From: Candidatus Tenebribacter mawsonii
GTDB taxonomy: Bacteria; Cloacimonadota; Cloacimonadia; Cloacimonadales; TCS61
DNA length: 16,982 nt
Reading direction: 5' to 3'
Assembly (NCBI GenBank): GCA_030765665.1
Contig: JAVCCD010000145.1
Location: 1 to 16,982 of the forward strand
Made by a program: the position numbers and the translations under genes. Below the pieces are notes generated by a model. It did not search any database. It saw only the letters and a program-made list of their open reading frames with translations, and was not told where the DNA came from. Positions within the stretch are counted from its first letter, which is position 1. Each line of letters starts with the position of its first letter. Below are positions 1 through 8,556 of the stretch, piece after piece.

Positions 1-1977
1 GATAGAGTATTTGTGGCAGCGACGGGAAATTTATTTAGTCCAAATGAAGAACGGGGAATTTACCGTAGTGATGATGGCGGGATTTCTTGGGATAGGAAAC
101 TTTTTGTAACTGATTCCACAGCAGCTATAGATCTTGTTCAGCATCCTACAAATCCAAGTGTCTTATATGCATCAATGTGGGAACGCATGAGGGGTAGAGA
201 ATACCGTCGCTCTGGTGGATATTCTTCTGGAATTTATAAGTCAATTGATGGTGGTGATACGTGGGATGAATTAACAAATGGTCTTCCAGATCATGAAGGC
301 GTAGGAAGAATTGGATTGGCAATTGCAAAAAGTAATCCGGAAGTATTGTATGCATTCTATGATCAGCAACCAGTTGGAAACTATTCATTCTTAGGAATAT
401 TTAAAACCACAGATGGAGGGGCAAGTTGGAGTCAAACCAATGATAGTAACATAACCGATATGAATTCCAGTTTTGGGTGGTATTTTGGACAAATCAGTGT
501 AGATCCTTCTAATGAAGATAGGGTTTATGCATTAGGAGTGGCATTATGCCGAACCGAAAATGGTGGTGATAGCTGGCAAATAATCGCTGATTATGGGAAT
601 ATGGATGAAATTCATGTAGATCATCATGCTATATTAATTGATGAATTTACAGGTAGGATTGTTGAAGGAAACGATGGTGGATTGTATACGAGTACTGACT
701 ATGGTAATAATTGGGAAAAATTAGATAATATTCCACTTACACAATTTTATGCTATTGAAATGGACTTCCTAAATCCAGAAAGAATTTATGGTGGCACTCA
801 AGACAACAGTACAATAAGAACAATGACCGGTGCTCTGGATGACTGGAACGTAATACTGGGAGGAGATGGTTTCTATTGTAAAGTCGATCACACAGATTCC
901 AGTATAATTTTTGCTGAATCGCAATGGGGCAATTTATATAGATCTACGAATGGAGGTAATTGGTTTGATTATATTGCAAGTCAGATGAGTAATGATCGCA
1001 AAAACTGGTCATCTCCGCTTGCAATGCATCCTGTTGATTCAACGATACTATATTTTGGAACATATCGAGTGTGGAAAACAACAAACAGTGGGGATTACTG
1101 GGAAGCTGTGAGTAGTGATCTTACCGATGGTGATTTCGGAACAAGTTATCATACAGTTAGTACAATAGGAGTGAATCCGAGTTATCCTAATGTTGTTATT
1201 GCAGGAACAGATGATGGTAATGTACATGTTTCAACTGATGATGGTGAGAGCTGGACAGATGTTACGGCAGGCTTACCAGATAGATGGATAACGCGAGTGG
1301 CTGGTGATCCTTTTGAAATGAACACGATCTATGTTACCGTATCAGGTTTCCGCTGGGATGAAGCATACTCGCATGTATTTAAATCAACAGATCTCGGTCA
1401 AAATTGGATTCCGATATCTTCCAATCTTCCTCAAATTCCAATTAACTGCATTACTCTCGATCCAGAAGTTCCAAGCAGAATTTTTGTTGGTTCAGATGCA
1501 GGTGTATACTTTACTGAGAATGGGGGAGATGAGTGGCAAAGTCTTTCTGATGGATTACCCAATGTACCGGTTATTGATATGATAATTCACAATCCTACCC
1601 GAACATTGTTACTGGGAACTTATGGCTGTTCCGCATACACAATGGATCTTGATGATTTGAACACAGATGCCGAAGAAAATGTTATTTCTGTTGGTGCAAA
1701 ATTACTTCAAAATTATCCTAACCCATTTAACCCAGAAACTACGATCGCGTTCAATTTACTGAAATCAGCTTCCCATGCCGAGATTAAAATATTTAACATA
1801 AAAGGGCAAAAAATAAAAACTTTTAGAATTTTAAATCCTATAGTAAATTCTGAAAATAGGGTTGTTTGGGATGGGAAAAACGAGTTTGGTAATCATGTTG
1901 CAAGCGGAACCTACTTGTATAAATTGATAATAGATGATGTGACTATATCTGCAAAAAAAATGATAATGATAAAATAG
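1..1977 (+). CDS. Secreted BNR/Asp-box (VPS10/sortilin-like) beta-propeller protein with C-terminal sorting-like domain, 5' partial
   Basis: The reading frame is open from base 1 and the first visible residues (DRVFVAATG) continue smoothly into the repeats, so the true start lies outside the window; the GTG at 13 is only an internal valine. About ten Asp-box-like repeats of the form S-x-D-x-G-x-x-W are visible, for example IYRSDDGGISWD, IYKSIDGGDTWDE, IFKTTDGGASWS, VHVSTDDGESWTD and VFKSTDLGQNW. These fold as beta-propeller blades in sialidase/VPS10/sortilin-like proteins. The tail has NYPNPFNP at 1711-1734 followed by a FlgD/T9SS-like Ig domain ending WDGKNEFGNHVASGTYLYKL...KKMIMIK. Many FCB-group bacteria carry such a tail on exported proteins. 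No enzymatic residues can be assigned; these proteins are often annotated as glycosyl hydrolases on repeat similarity alone. The substrate is unknown. The family is confident, the function is not. Confidence 0.9.
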   Translation, partial: DRVFVAATGNLFSPNEERGIYRSDDGGISWDRKLFVTDSTAAIDLVQHPTNPSVLYASMWERMRGREYRRSGGYSSGIYKSIDGGDTWDELTNGLPDHEGVGRIGLAIAKSNPEVLYAFYDQQPVGNYSFLGIFKTTDGGASWSQTNDSNITDMNSSFGWYFGQISVDPSNEDRVYALGVALCRTENGGDSWQIIADYGNMDEIHVDHHAILIDEFTGRIVEGNDGGLYTSTDYGNNWEKLDNIPLTQFYAIEMDFLNPERIYGGTQDNSTIRTMTGALDDWNVILGGDGFYCKVDHTDSSIIFAESQWGNLYRSTNGGNWFDYIASQMSNDRKNWSSPLAMHPVDSTILYFGTYRVWKTTNSGDYWEAVSSDLTDGDFGTSYHTVSTIGVNPSYPNVVIAGTDDGNVHVSTDDGESWTDVTAGLPDRWITRVAGDPFEMNTIYVTVSGFRWDEAYSHVFKSTDLGQNWIPISSNLPQIPINCITLDPEVPSRIFVGSDAGVYFTENGGDEWQSLSDGLPNVPVIDMIIHNPTRTLLLGTYGCSAYTMDLDDLNTDAEENVISVGAKLLQNYPNPFNPETTIAFNLLKSASHAEIKIFNIKGQKIKTFRILNPIVNSENRVVWDGKNEFGNHVASGTYLYKLIIDDVTISAKKMIMIK

Positions 1978-2015
1978 TCTACTTTGAGAATTGAACAAAT
2001 TAAACTTAAAGTGGT

Positions 2016-2043
2016 TTGACATAATATCGAAAAAATTTATAAA
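2016..2043 (+). promoter_or_regulatory. Candidate sigma70-type promoter for the small exported protein
   Basis: A perfect TTGACA at 2016-2021 is followed after 16 bases by TATAAA at 2038-2043. It lies in the gap between the propeller gene and the next plus-strand gene. The predicted transcription start is near 2050, giving a very short leader that would just include the AGAGG ribosome-binding site. This is a motif match only. Confidence 0.45.
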
Positions 2044-2060
2044 GGAATTAAGAGGTGAAT

Positions 2061-2489
2061 ATGAAAAAGATTATGATGCTTGTAATGTTGTTTTTAGTGG
2101 TAGGGTTGAGTGCTCAGATAATAAATAGTGCATTCACTCCGGATTTATTAATGCCATCTATGATAAACATGAATAACCTTACCATAAATCATTCTATGAC
2201 ATTCAGCAGCAGTTTATCATCTAACAATAATAGTAGTTATGAATCTGTTTATACTAATCATATAAATTATAATTTCAGTCCAAAATTCAATTTGAAAGTA
2301 GATTTAAATTTCATTAATTATGGTTCTGCAACGTATAAAAGTGGAATTGAATTTGAAGGTAATAATGATAATACGTCAAAAGTTCTGCCAAATTTCCAAC
2401 TAAATTATAGCCCTTCTGAAAACATGAAATTTATTATTGAATTTAAGCAGTATAATTCGCCTTTTGAAAGAAATCGATATTTCTATTAG
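2061..2489 (+). CDS. Small exported beta-rich protein, unknown function
   Basis: About 142 residues. I place the start at the ATG at 2061 because AGAGG (2051-2055) sits five bases upstream; a GTG two codons earlier (2055) is possible but less well placed. The N-terminus is a clear signal peptide (MKKIMMLVMLFLVVGLSAQ), so the product is exported. The mature part is rich in Asn, Ser and aromatic residues and shows alternating beta-strand stretches such as YTNHINYNFSPKFNLKVDLNF and PNFQLNYSPSENMKFIIEF. This suggests a small beta-sheet or half-barrel-like envelope protein. It ends NSPFERNRYFY. It has no catalytic motif I recognise and no lipobox. It follows the propeller gene by 83 bases with its own promoter candidate, and its stop is only four bases from the convergent HD-GYP stop. 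It may belong to a short FCB-specific family rather than be a truncated barrel, but I cannot prove this. Confidence 0.75.
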   Translation: MKKIMMLVMLFLVVGLSAQIINSAFTPDLLMPSMINMNNLTINHSMTFSSSLSSNNNSSYESVYTNHINYNFSPKFNLKVDLNFINYGSATYKSGIEFEGNNDNTSKVLPNFQLNYSPSENMKFIIEFKQYNSPFERNRYFY

Positions 2490-2493
2490 GAAA

Positions 2494-4512
2494 CTAAAGC
2501 ATATCAGTTGGAGCTTGAGGAAATTTGTAGCCTTTTTCTCTGAATAATGTTAAGCAAATATCTGTAACTTCTGGATCATATAAAATGTTTCTGTTTTTTT
2601 CAATCTCTTCTAATGCAAAGTCAATTCCCAGAGATGGTCTGTAAGGACGGTGAGAAGACATAGCTTCAATAGCATCTGCTACAGCAATTATTCTAGCCTT
2701 AATATGTATTTCTTTACCACTTAAACCATTAGGATAAGCTGACCCATCATAACGTTCCTGATGTTGAAGTACTATCTCAGCAATAGGCCATGGAAATTCA
2801 ATCGATTTTAAAATATCGTAACCTGTTTGTGGGTGCATTTTTATAAGGTTAAACTCTGGGAGTGTAAGTTTTCCTGGTTTGCTTAAAATCTCAGCAGGAA
2901 TATTTATCTTCCCAATATCATGAACTAAGGCTGCTAATTTCAACCCATTGATTTTGTCTTCAGGGAATCCCATATCGGTAGCAATTGCAGAAGCAAGATC
3001 TGCTACACGCCGCTGATGACCAGCAGTATAAGGATCTCGTATCTCCACCGCATGAACAAGACCTTCAACAGTTTCTTCAAGAATTCTTTGTAATGTACTG
3101 TAGCTTTCTTTTAATTGCTCCTCTGCATTTTTAAGGTTCGTAATATCTATATTAACACCAGCATGATATTTTACATTATTCTTATCAGTTATCTCCAACA
3201 TTCTATCTTCAATCCATATATATTCTCCATCAGCTCTTCTTACTCTGAACCAAGAAGTAAGCAATCCCTCTTTACCACTATTATCCCATTCAGAATATTT
3301 TTGCTTTATAAATTCGTTATCATCCGGATGAATTAGAGAGTTAAATTTTTCTTTATCGTTTATAAAATCTTCTGCTGGATATCCTAACATATTAAAAATA
3401 TTTGCTGAAACAAATTCTTTAGCTCCCCCCGTCTCGTATAATATAATATTTGGTACATTATCTAATATTGTTGCCAAGCGAAATTGAGTTTTGGTAAGTG
3501 TTTTTGCTGCTTTTTTCTCTCTAGAAATATTTGTAATAATCCCATCTTGATATAGCCAGTTTCCAACATCGTCACAAATTGAATTAACATTAAGCAGGCA
3601 CCAAAGTTTTTCACCATCTTTCTTCTTTAATTTAACTTCAAAATCTCGAACACTTAAATCCTTCTTTAATAAGCTGAAAAGTAATTCACGGCTATTTTTG
3701 TCAGTATATAGTTCAGTAGCTGGTGTGGATAGAAATTCCTCTTCAGAACTAAAACCAAACATTGAAATCATAGCTGGATTTGCGGACAAAAATTTACCAG
3801 TGGGAGTTACCCGAAATACACCAACCGGAACTGAAGAGCGAAGTTTTTTTAATTTTATATCGCTTTCTTCTTTAGCTTTTTCAGCAGAGTTCCGTACTAA
3901 AATTTCACTTTGGAAATTTTGATAATTTTGGGCATTCTTGATTGATGTTGTCACGTAATTAGCAAATGTATCTAGTAGGTTAAGATCATTCTCAGTGAAG
4001 TATGTCCCAATTTTATTAAGACAGATCGCACCAAGAACTTCATTCTTAAAAATAAATGGTGCAGCAAGAATTCGTTCTTCTTCTTCTTCTGTTGTTCCAG
4101 GAATTTGGAATCCATTTTCGTTGGGTCCAGCATCGTTAAACATCATGCTTTTCTTAGCTTTTACAACCTTACCGGTAAAACTTGAATCAATGTCTAAAGG
4201 TGTAGCCAAGATCTCTTTTTTAAAATCCGGATCGATAACAAATTGTGGTAACAACTTGCTTCCATCTTCTGAGATTAAGTAAATAGCACAACCATATGAA
4301 TTAAGATGGTCCATTACTGCATCAGCTAAACGTTGGAATACTTCATTTAGATTTAAGCTGGAATTAATGTGTTTTGAAGTTTTAAGAATCAATTGTAATT
4401 CGTAATTTTTTCTTTGTAGCTCTTTTTCTATCTTAATCCTATCATTGATTTCATGCTGCAGTTTTTTGTTGAGTTCTTCTAAATGAGGATTGGTTTCTAG
4501 TTTATCCGACAT
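2494..4512 (-). CDS. GAF-PAS-PAS-HD-GYP protein, predicted cyclic-di-GMP phosphodiesterase
   Basis: 672 residues, with no signal peptide or membrane segment, so cytosolic. Order: coiled coil (1-45), GAF domain (about 50-190), second coiled coil, PAS (about 220-330), PAS/PAC (about 342-460, with the typical FRVRRADGEYIWIEDR strand), HD-GYP domain (about 475-670). Likely metal and catalytic residues include H499 (TAGHQRR), H531-D532 (HDIGK), H560 (KMHPQTGY), H584 and D613. HD-GYP proteins hydrolyse c-di-GMP to pGpG or GMP. The usual HHExxDGxGYP motif reads HQERYDGSAYP (584-594), so a usually conserved His and the Gly of GYP are replaced. Activity is therefore inferred, not certain. The gene starts six bases after the stop of the receiver-PAS gene and lacks a good Shine-Dalgarno sequence, which suggests translational coupling. 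The sensor inputs (GAF, PAS) have unknown ligands. Confidence 0.93.
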   Translation of the reverse strand: MSDKLETNPHLEELNKKLQHEINDRIKIEKELQRKNYELQLILKTSKHINSSLNLNEVFQRLADAVMDHLNSYGCAIYLISEDGSKLLPQFVIDPDFKKEILATPLDIDSSFTGKVVKAKKSMMFNDAGPNENGFQIPGTTEEEEERILAAPFIFKNEVLGAICLNKIGTYFTENDLNLLDTFANYVTTSIKNAQNYQNFQSEILVRNSAEKAKEESDIKLKKLRSSVPVGVFRVTPTGKFLSANPAMISMFGFSSEEEFLSTPATELYTDKNSRELLFSLLKKDLSVRDFEVKLKKKDGEKLWCLLNVNSICDDVGNWLYQDGIITNISREKKAAKTLTKTQFRLATILDNVPNIILYETGGAKEFVSANIFNMLGYPAEDFINDKEKFNSLIHPDDNEFIKQKYSEWDNSGKEGLLTSWFRVRRADGEYIWIEDRMLEITDKNNVKYHAGVNIDITNLKNAEEQLKESYSTLQRILEETVEGLVHAVEIRDPYTAGHQRRVADLASAIATDMGFPEDKINGLKLAALVHDIGKINIPAEILSKPGKLTLPEFNLIKMHPQTGYDILKSIEFPWPIAEIVLQHQERYDGSAYPNGLSGKEIHIKARIIAVADAIEAMSSHRPYRPSLGIDFALEEIEKNRNILYDPEVTDICLTLFREKGYKFPQAPTDML

Positions 4513-4518
4513 TATTTT

Positions 4519-6024
4519 CTATTTACTAATTTCACTTGAAACTTCGCGTATTGTAGCAAGAATGAAAAACTTACTCTTTAATTTAAAGCTATTCAACCAA
4601 ACTTTTGCTGTGAATTGTTCCCCATTCTTCTTTTTATAAGTCCAACTAAAGTCAGTATTTCCATTTTTTATAGCTTGTTTGATATGAATCTGAGAGGTTT
4701 TTTTAGAAGACTGTTTATCTGGTTGTATCAAGGGAGATGTATCAGAAGGATGTAGTTTATAAATTTCTGATTTTTCCTTATAACCAAACAAATTTAAAGT
4801 AGCCACGTTACAATCTACTAAGCCATGCTCATCTTGTATAATAACTGCATCAAGAGAAGAATCGAAAAGTTTGTGGAACCTCATTTCATATTTTTGACAA
4901 TCGACTTCACTGTTTCGTTGTTCAGTCACATTTTTTATTGAGCCAATAATTTTAACGTTTTTTAAATTTTCTTCTTCAATTATTTTTGCATTAATCATAC
5001 AAGTTAAAAGTGTTTTGTCTTTATCTTCCAAAATAATTTCATAATCTGTAAAGTGTCCATCTTTTGTAAGCTTAGTTAAGAAAATGTCCTGTTGTTTTTC
5101 ATCAGAATATAAATCAAAAAGAGATCGACCAATTAACTCTTTACGTGTATAACTTGTGTCGTGTTCAATAGAGGGGCTGATCTCAAGTATTGTACCGTCA
5201 AATTCAGTTTCAAAATAAATATCTTGTATGTTCTCAAATATTCGAGTATAACTATCCATTGTTCTTTTCAGTTTTAATTGAGTCATTTTCTTCTCTGTAA
5301 TGTCACTGAAAATGCCAAATGTTCCAACGAATTTATCATCAATAAATCTGGGGCTTCCAATTATATTTAAGAAGCGCTTTCTTCCATCTTTCCGAATAAT
5401 TTCAAATTCATAACGAGATGATTTATTCTCTTCTCTTAATTTATCATGTTTACGTACTTTTTCTAAATTATAGCTATTTAAATAGTCTGATAAATTTGCA
5501 TCTTCAAAATCGCTGATTACTCCACCGAATATATTTGCACCGGCATCATTAATGAACGCGAAATAGTTTTCAGTATCAAGCATGCAGATACCTTCATCAG
5601 AGGTTTCAACTAGAGTACGGAATTTTGATTCACTTTCTTTTAACTGCTGCTCCATTTTATGTTTAATGAATACCATTTGTATTGTGGCAACTAATTCTCT
5701 TTCTCGGAATGGTTTAATAAGATATCCGAAAGGTCCAGTTGCTTTTGCTCTTTCTATTATCTCTTTATCAGAATACGCTGTAAGATATATCACAGGTATG
5801 TTTAAACCAATTACGTGCTTAGCAACATCTATTCCACTTAAATCCTCTTTTAACATTATGTCTAATAAAATTAAGTCAGGATGTTTTTGGTTTATTGATT
5901 CTATTGCAGCTTCACCTGAGGAAATTGTTTCAGGGACATCATAGCCGTAACTTTGTAGTATTTTTCTAATATCTTCTGCAACTACAGTTTCATCTTCAAC
6001 AACTAAAATTTGCTTCTTACACAT
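4519..6024 (-). CDS. Response regulator receiver fused to three PAS domains
   Basis: 501 residues, cytosolic. The N-terminal receiver (1-120) has a complete phosphorylation site: acidic pair E10-D11 (VVEDE), phospho-acceptor D55 (LILLDIML), T82 (YLTAYS) and K104 (YLIKPF). A short coiled linker (KHKMEQQLKESESKF) leads to three PAS domains at about 135-245, 257-370 and 380-501. No histidine kinase, DNA-binding, GGDEF, EAL or phosphatase output follows, so the PAS tail must act by protein contact or ligand sensing. The HD-GYP gene starts six bases downstream, which suggests that the two proteins act together, with phosphorylation of this one possibly tuning c-di-GMP breakdown by the other (inference). 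The start is supported by AAAGGA seven bases upstream. A perfect TTGACA at 6090-6085 lies upstream but no convincing -10 follows. No cognate kinase gene lies in the window. Confidence 0.93.
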   Translation of the reverse strand: MCKKQILVVEDETVVAEDIRKILQSYGYDVPETISSGEAAIESINQKHPDLILLDIMLKEDLSGIDVAKHVIGLNIPVIYLTAYSDKEIIERAKATGPFGYLIKPFRERELVATIQMVFIKHKMEQQLKESESKFRTLVETSDEGICMLDTENYFAFINDAGANIFGGVISDFEDANLSDYLNSYNLEKVRKHDKLREENKSSRYEFEIIRKDGRKRFLNIIGSPRFIDDKFVGTFGIFSDITEKKMTQLKLKRTMDSYTRIFENIQDIYFETEFDGTILEISPSIEHDTSYTRKELIGRSLFDLYSDEKQQDIFLTKLTKDGHFTDYEIILEDKDKTLLTCMINAKIIEEENLKNVKIIGSIKNVTEQRNSEVDCQKYEMRFHKLFDSSLDAVIIQDEHGLVDCNVATLNLFGYKEKSEIYKLHPSDTSPLIQPDKQSSKKTSQIHIKQAIKNGNTDFSWTYKKKNGEQFTAKVWLNSFKLKSKFFILATIREVSSEISK

Positions 6025-6125
6025 ATAGGTATCCTTTAAATATTTAAAATAATTTTAATGAGTTCAATTAATTAACTTCTATTCTGTCAAGTGGAAAAAT
6101 TATTTCGAAAGAATAATAAAAATTA

Positions 6126-7376
6126 CTACAAAACCATCCATGCATCGAATTCTTCATTTATTATTAGTATTTCATTTTCAAAGTGCTTCCTTAGGTCATC
6201 TTTGCTTACGCCATCTATCGTGAGGTTGTTGTCATTAAATAGATTACTACTAAAAGCAGGGATCTCATTATTTTTCAAATTTACCTGTTGAATAATATCT
6301 GAAGCATTGAGGAGTCCTGCAACTGTTACGGTTTCTCCAAAGGCGTTATTTATTACTAACGTAGCTCGTGTTTTGTGTGGGAGTAGCTTGTTAATTTCAT
6401 TTGAAATCTCTTCAATTGTTGAAAAAGCTAACTTAGCTGTGATGAATACTATTTTCTTATCTATACTTTGAATATCAGAAATGAAATCGTGCTTTCTAAA
6501 TTTCCAATTTTCAAGGAGTAATCTTATCATTCCAATACCGTTTTCTAATTGAGTATATCCATCGTAAAATTCTTCTGGAGGTATCTCTTCGTTTGCTAGC
6601 AAGTATATTTCGTCAGAGCAGTATGTTCTTGAAAATTGAGAAGATATCTGTAATATTTGCTTTGCTTGCTTGAGTGTTAGAGGAGATAATTGAGTTAACG
6701 AATTGCGAAATTTTGTTAGACCTATTGGCACTATCCCTACCGACAAAGAATTAAGTTCTGGTGAGGTTAGATCCATTAAAGAACTTTCAAGTTCTTTCCC
6801 ATCATTCCATCCAGGGATAACAACGATCTGGGTATGAAATTCCATACCATTATTACTTAACAAATGAAGTTTATCGATAATGTTGAAATCATGTTTATAG
6901 CGAAGCATTTTTCTATGTAGTATTGGATTTGTTGTATGAACTGAAATATATAATGGATTTAGCTTTTGTTCGATCATGCGGGAAATATCTTTATCCGATA
7001 AATTTGTGAGAGTAATAAAATTCCCGAATACAAATGAAAAACGATAGTCATCATCTTTGATATAGAGAGAGTCTCTCAGGTTATCTGGCATTTGATCTAC
7101 AAAACAAAAAATACAGTCATTTGCACAGGTTCTACATTTATGTTCTTGCGGTATTATGCCTACTGGTGTTTCCCCATCTTGATGTATCACAATTTTTTTT
7201 GTCACTCCTGAGATGTTAAGATATGTGATTTCCAATACATCATCTGCTGAATGGAATTGAAGATCCAGAAAATCATTTATTTCGTTTCCATTAATTGAAA
7301 TTATCCTGTCGTTGATTTCCAATTTAGAATTATCAGCTAAACTTCCCTCGACGAGACTTTTTATTGTAACAGGCAT
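6126..7376 (-). CDS. DUF512 family protein: PDZ domain plus radical-SAM cluster
   Basis: 416 residues, near the usual size for this family. Residues 1-65 form a PDZ-like domain (SLADNSKLEINDRIISINGN). The iron-sulfur region is CRTCANDCIFCFVDQMP: C84-x3-C88-x2-C91 matches the radical-SAM CX3CX2C motif, with an extra C81. It is followed by family hallmarks such as DDYRFSFVFGNFITLTN and the ISVHTTNPILHRKMLRYK segment. The C-terminal DUF512 part includes ATLVINNAFGETVTVAGLL. The reaction is unknown; the protein should bind a [4Fe-4S] cluster and S-adenosylmethionine and be cytosolic and oxygen-sensitive, in keeping with an anaerobe. In many genomes the gene sits beside der/engA, which is not seen here. 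It starts three bases after the stop of the AI-2E gene, so the two are almost certainly cotranscribed. Confidence 0.93.
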   Translation of the reverse strand: MPVTIKSLVEGSLADNSKLEINDRIISINGNEINDFLDLQFHSADDVLEITYLNISGVTKKIVIHQDGETPVGIIPQEHKCRTCANDCIFCFVDQMPDNLRDSLYIKDDDYRFSFVFGNFITLTNLSDKDISRMIEQKLNPLYISVHTTNPILHRKMLRYKHDFNIIDKLHLLSNNGMEFHTQIVVIPGWNDGKELESSLMDLTSPELNSLSVGIVPIGLTKFRNSLTQLSPLTLKQAKQILQISSQFSRTYCSDEIYLLANEEIPPEEFYDGYTQLENGIGMIRLLLENWKFRKHDFISDIQSIDKKIVFITAKLAFSTIEEISNEINKLLPHKTRATLVINNAFGETVTVAGLLNASDIIQQVNLKNNEIPAFSSNLFNDNNLTIDGVSKDDLRKHFENEILIINEEFDAWMVL

Positions 7377-7379
7377 AAA

Positions 7380-8483
7380 TTAATCTGAACTTATCACCGC
7401 AGAAACTACTCTCATAGACGGGATTCCTTTTAAGATAAGGTTTATCGCTGAAGTAATTGGAACAGCTAAAATCATTCCTACGGGTCCCCATACCCAATAC
7501 CAGAATATTAAGGAAATTAGAACAATGAGCGGAGAGAGTTTAAGTCCTGTTCCCATTACTTTTGGCTCTACAATATTTCCGATTATCATTTGAGTTGAAA
7601 TTAGAGATATTGAAATGGCAATTAATTGCCAGCTAAAACCATATTGGATGAAACAGATTAAAATTGGGAATGCCGAGGCAAAGATAGATCCGATATTTGG
7701 AATATAATTAAGGATGAAGATAAGTAATCCGGACATCACAACGAAATCTATACCAAAGATTGCTATGAAAAACATACTTATAAAACCGGTTGCCATACTT
7801 ATGAGGGTCTTATTTACCACGTAGGTTTTTATTTGTTTTTCAATATCTTTTAATACGTGACCAAAGTGTTCAGCATCATCTTCTGAAACTACCTTGCCCA
7901 CACTTGTAAACATTTTGGTTCTTTCTAAAATGATAAAGATCATGAATGCAACGGTTAATAGAAGTTTGATAAAGAAATCAATAAAGTTACCCATTGTACC
8001 GGATACGATCTTAGAAAGAGAAAGCTTATCTGCCATTTGCAACCAATTCACTTTATTTTGCAAATAAAATGTAACCTGTTCCATTGGAATTTCAAATGTG
8101 GTTATCAAGCCTGATACCATTGAAGTAAGCTGTTTTTCATATTTTGGGAAATCCGTTACAAAAGAAGAAACACTTGTATAAACGATAGTTCCTAAAACAG
8201 TGAAAAGAGTAAGGATTATAATTACAATTAAGAAAATATTCACAATAATCGGAATTTTTCTATCATACAAAAAACGGTTAAGTGGCTGGAACATAAACGA
8301 TAAAAAAATAGCAAAAGTGAGTGGAATAAATATTGTTTTAAGTTCTCTTAAGAATATCACGATAACTGCAAGAGCGATTATTCCAAGAAAAATTTTAATT
8401 GAGTTTGACTCTCTTGCTTTGTTATCATTACTTTTCTTCTCTTTTAGCAAACTTTCAGTAATTATTTTATTGATCGTATTCAT
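7380..8483 (-). CDS. AI-2E family (PerM/TqsA-type) membrane transporter
   Basis: 367 residues of inner-membrane protein. A hydrophilic N-terminus (1-27) precedes hydrophobic segments at about 28-47, 50-68 and 78-106. A soluble loop (about 107-155) follows, and then further membrane spans to the C-terminus. Family hallmarks are visible: PLTFAIFLSFMFQPLNRFL near the N-terminus, FILNYIPNIGSIFA, GNIVEPKVMGTGLKLSPL and WGPVGMILAVP. The family includes E. coli TqsA (AI-2 export) and PerM; most members have no proven substrate, so I do not claim quorum-sensing export. The start follows GAGGGG with a long gap of about 12 bases. Its stop is three bases before the DUF512 start. Expression may come from the promoter candidate at 8527-8556 or by read-through from the TPR lipoprotein gene. 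Confidence 0.93.
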   Translation of the reverse strand: MNTINKIITESLLKEKKSNDNKARESNSIKIFLGIIALAVIVIFLRELKTIFIPLTFAIFLSFMFQPLNRFLYDRKIPIIVNIFLIVIIILTLFTVLGTIVYTSVSSFVTDFPKYEKQLTSMVSGLITTFEIPMEQVTFYLQNKVNWLQMADKLSLSKIVSGTMGNFIDFFIKLLLTVAFMIFIILERTKMFTSVGKVVSEDDAEHFGHVLKDIEKQIKTYVVNKTLISMATGFISMFFIAIFGIDFVVMSGLLIFILNYIPNIGSIFASAFPILICFIQYGFSWQLIAISISLISTQMIIGNIVEPKVMGTGLKLSPLIVLISLIFWYWVWGPVGMILAVPITSAINLILKGIPSMRVVSAVISSD

Positions 8484-8526
8484 AGCTATTTTAATCCCCT
8501 CAATAATTTCTCTTTTTCACACATAC

Positions 8527-8556
8527 TAAATATTATTAGTTAAGTTCATCTGACAA
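8527..8556 (-). promoter_or_regulatory. Candidate promoter for the AI-2E/DUF512 pair
   Basis: Read on the minus strand, TTGTCA (8556-8551) is followed by TATTTA (8532-8527) at an 18-base spacing, or by TAATAT at 15 bases. It sits about 40 bases upstream of the AI-2E start. A perfect 12-base palindrome, TTTTAGCTAAAA (8575-8586), lies just upstream of the -35 and could be an operator. Motif match only. Confidence 0.3.

Noticed and set aside
1981..2012. Hairpin ACTTTGAG / CTTAAAGT after the propeller gene as a terminator
   Set aside because: The stem is AT-rich with a G-U pair and a 16-base loop, and no T run follows; it is not a convincing terminator.
2055..2489. Small exported protein as a truncated barrel pseudogene
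   Set aside because: It has its own signal peptide, ribosome-binding site and promoter candidate, and I saw no continuation of a barrel in the other frames downstream, which are occupied by the HD-GYP gene.
6095..6117. AT-only hairpin ATTATT / AATAAT after the DUF512 gene as a terminator
   Set aside because: The minus strand does have four to five Ts after it, but the stem has no G-C pair and would be very weak; kept out of the feature list.
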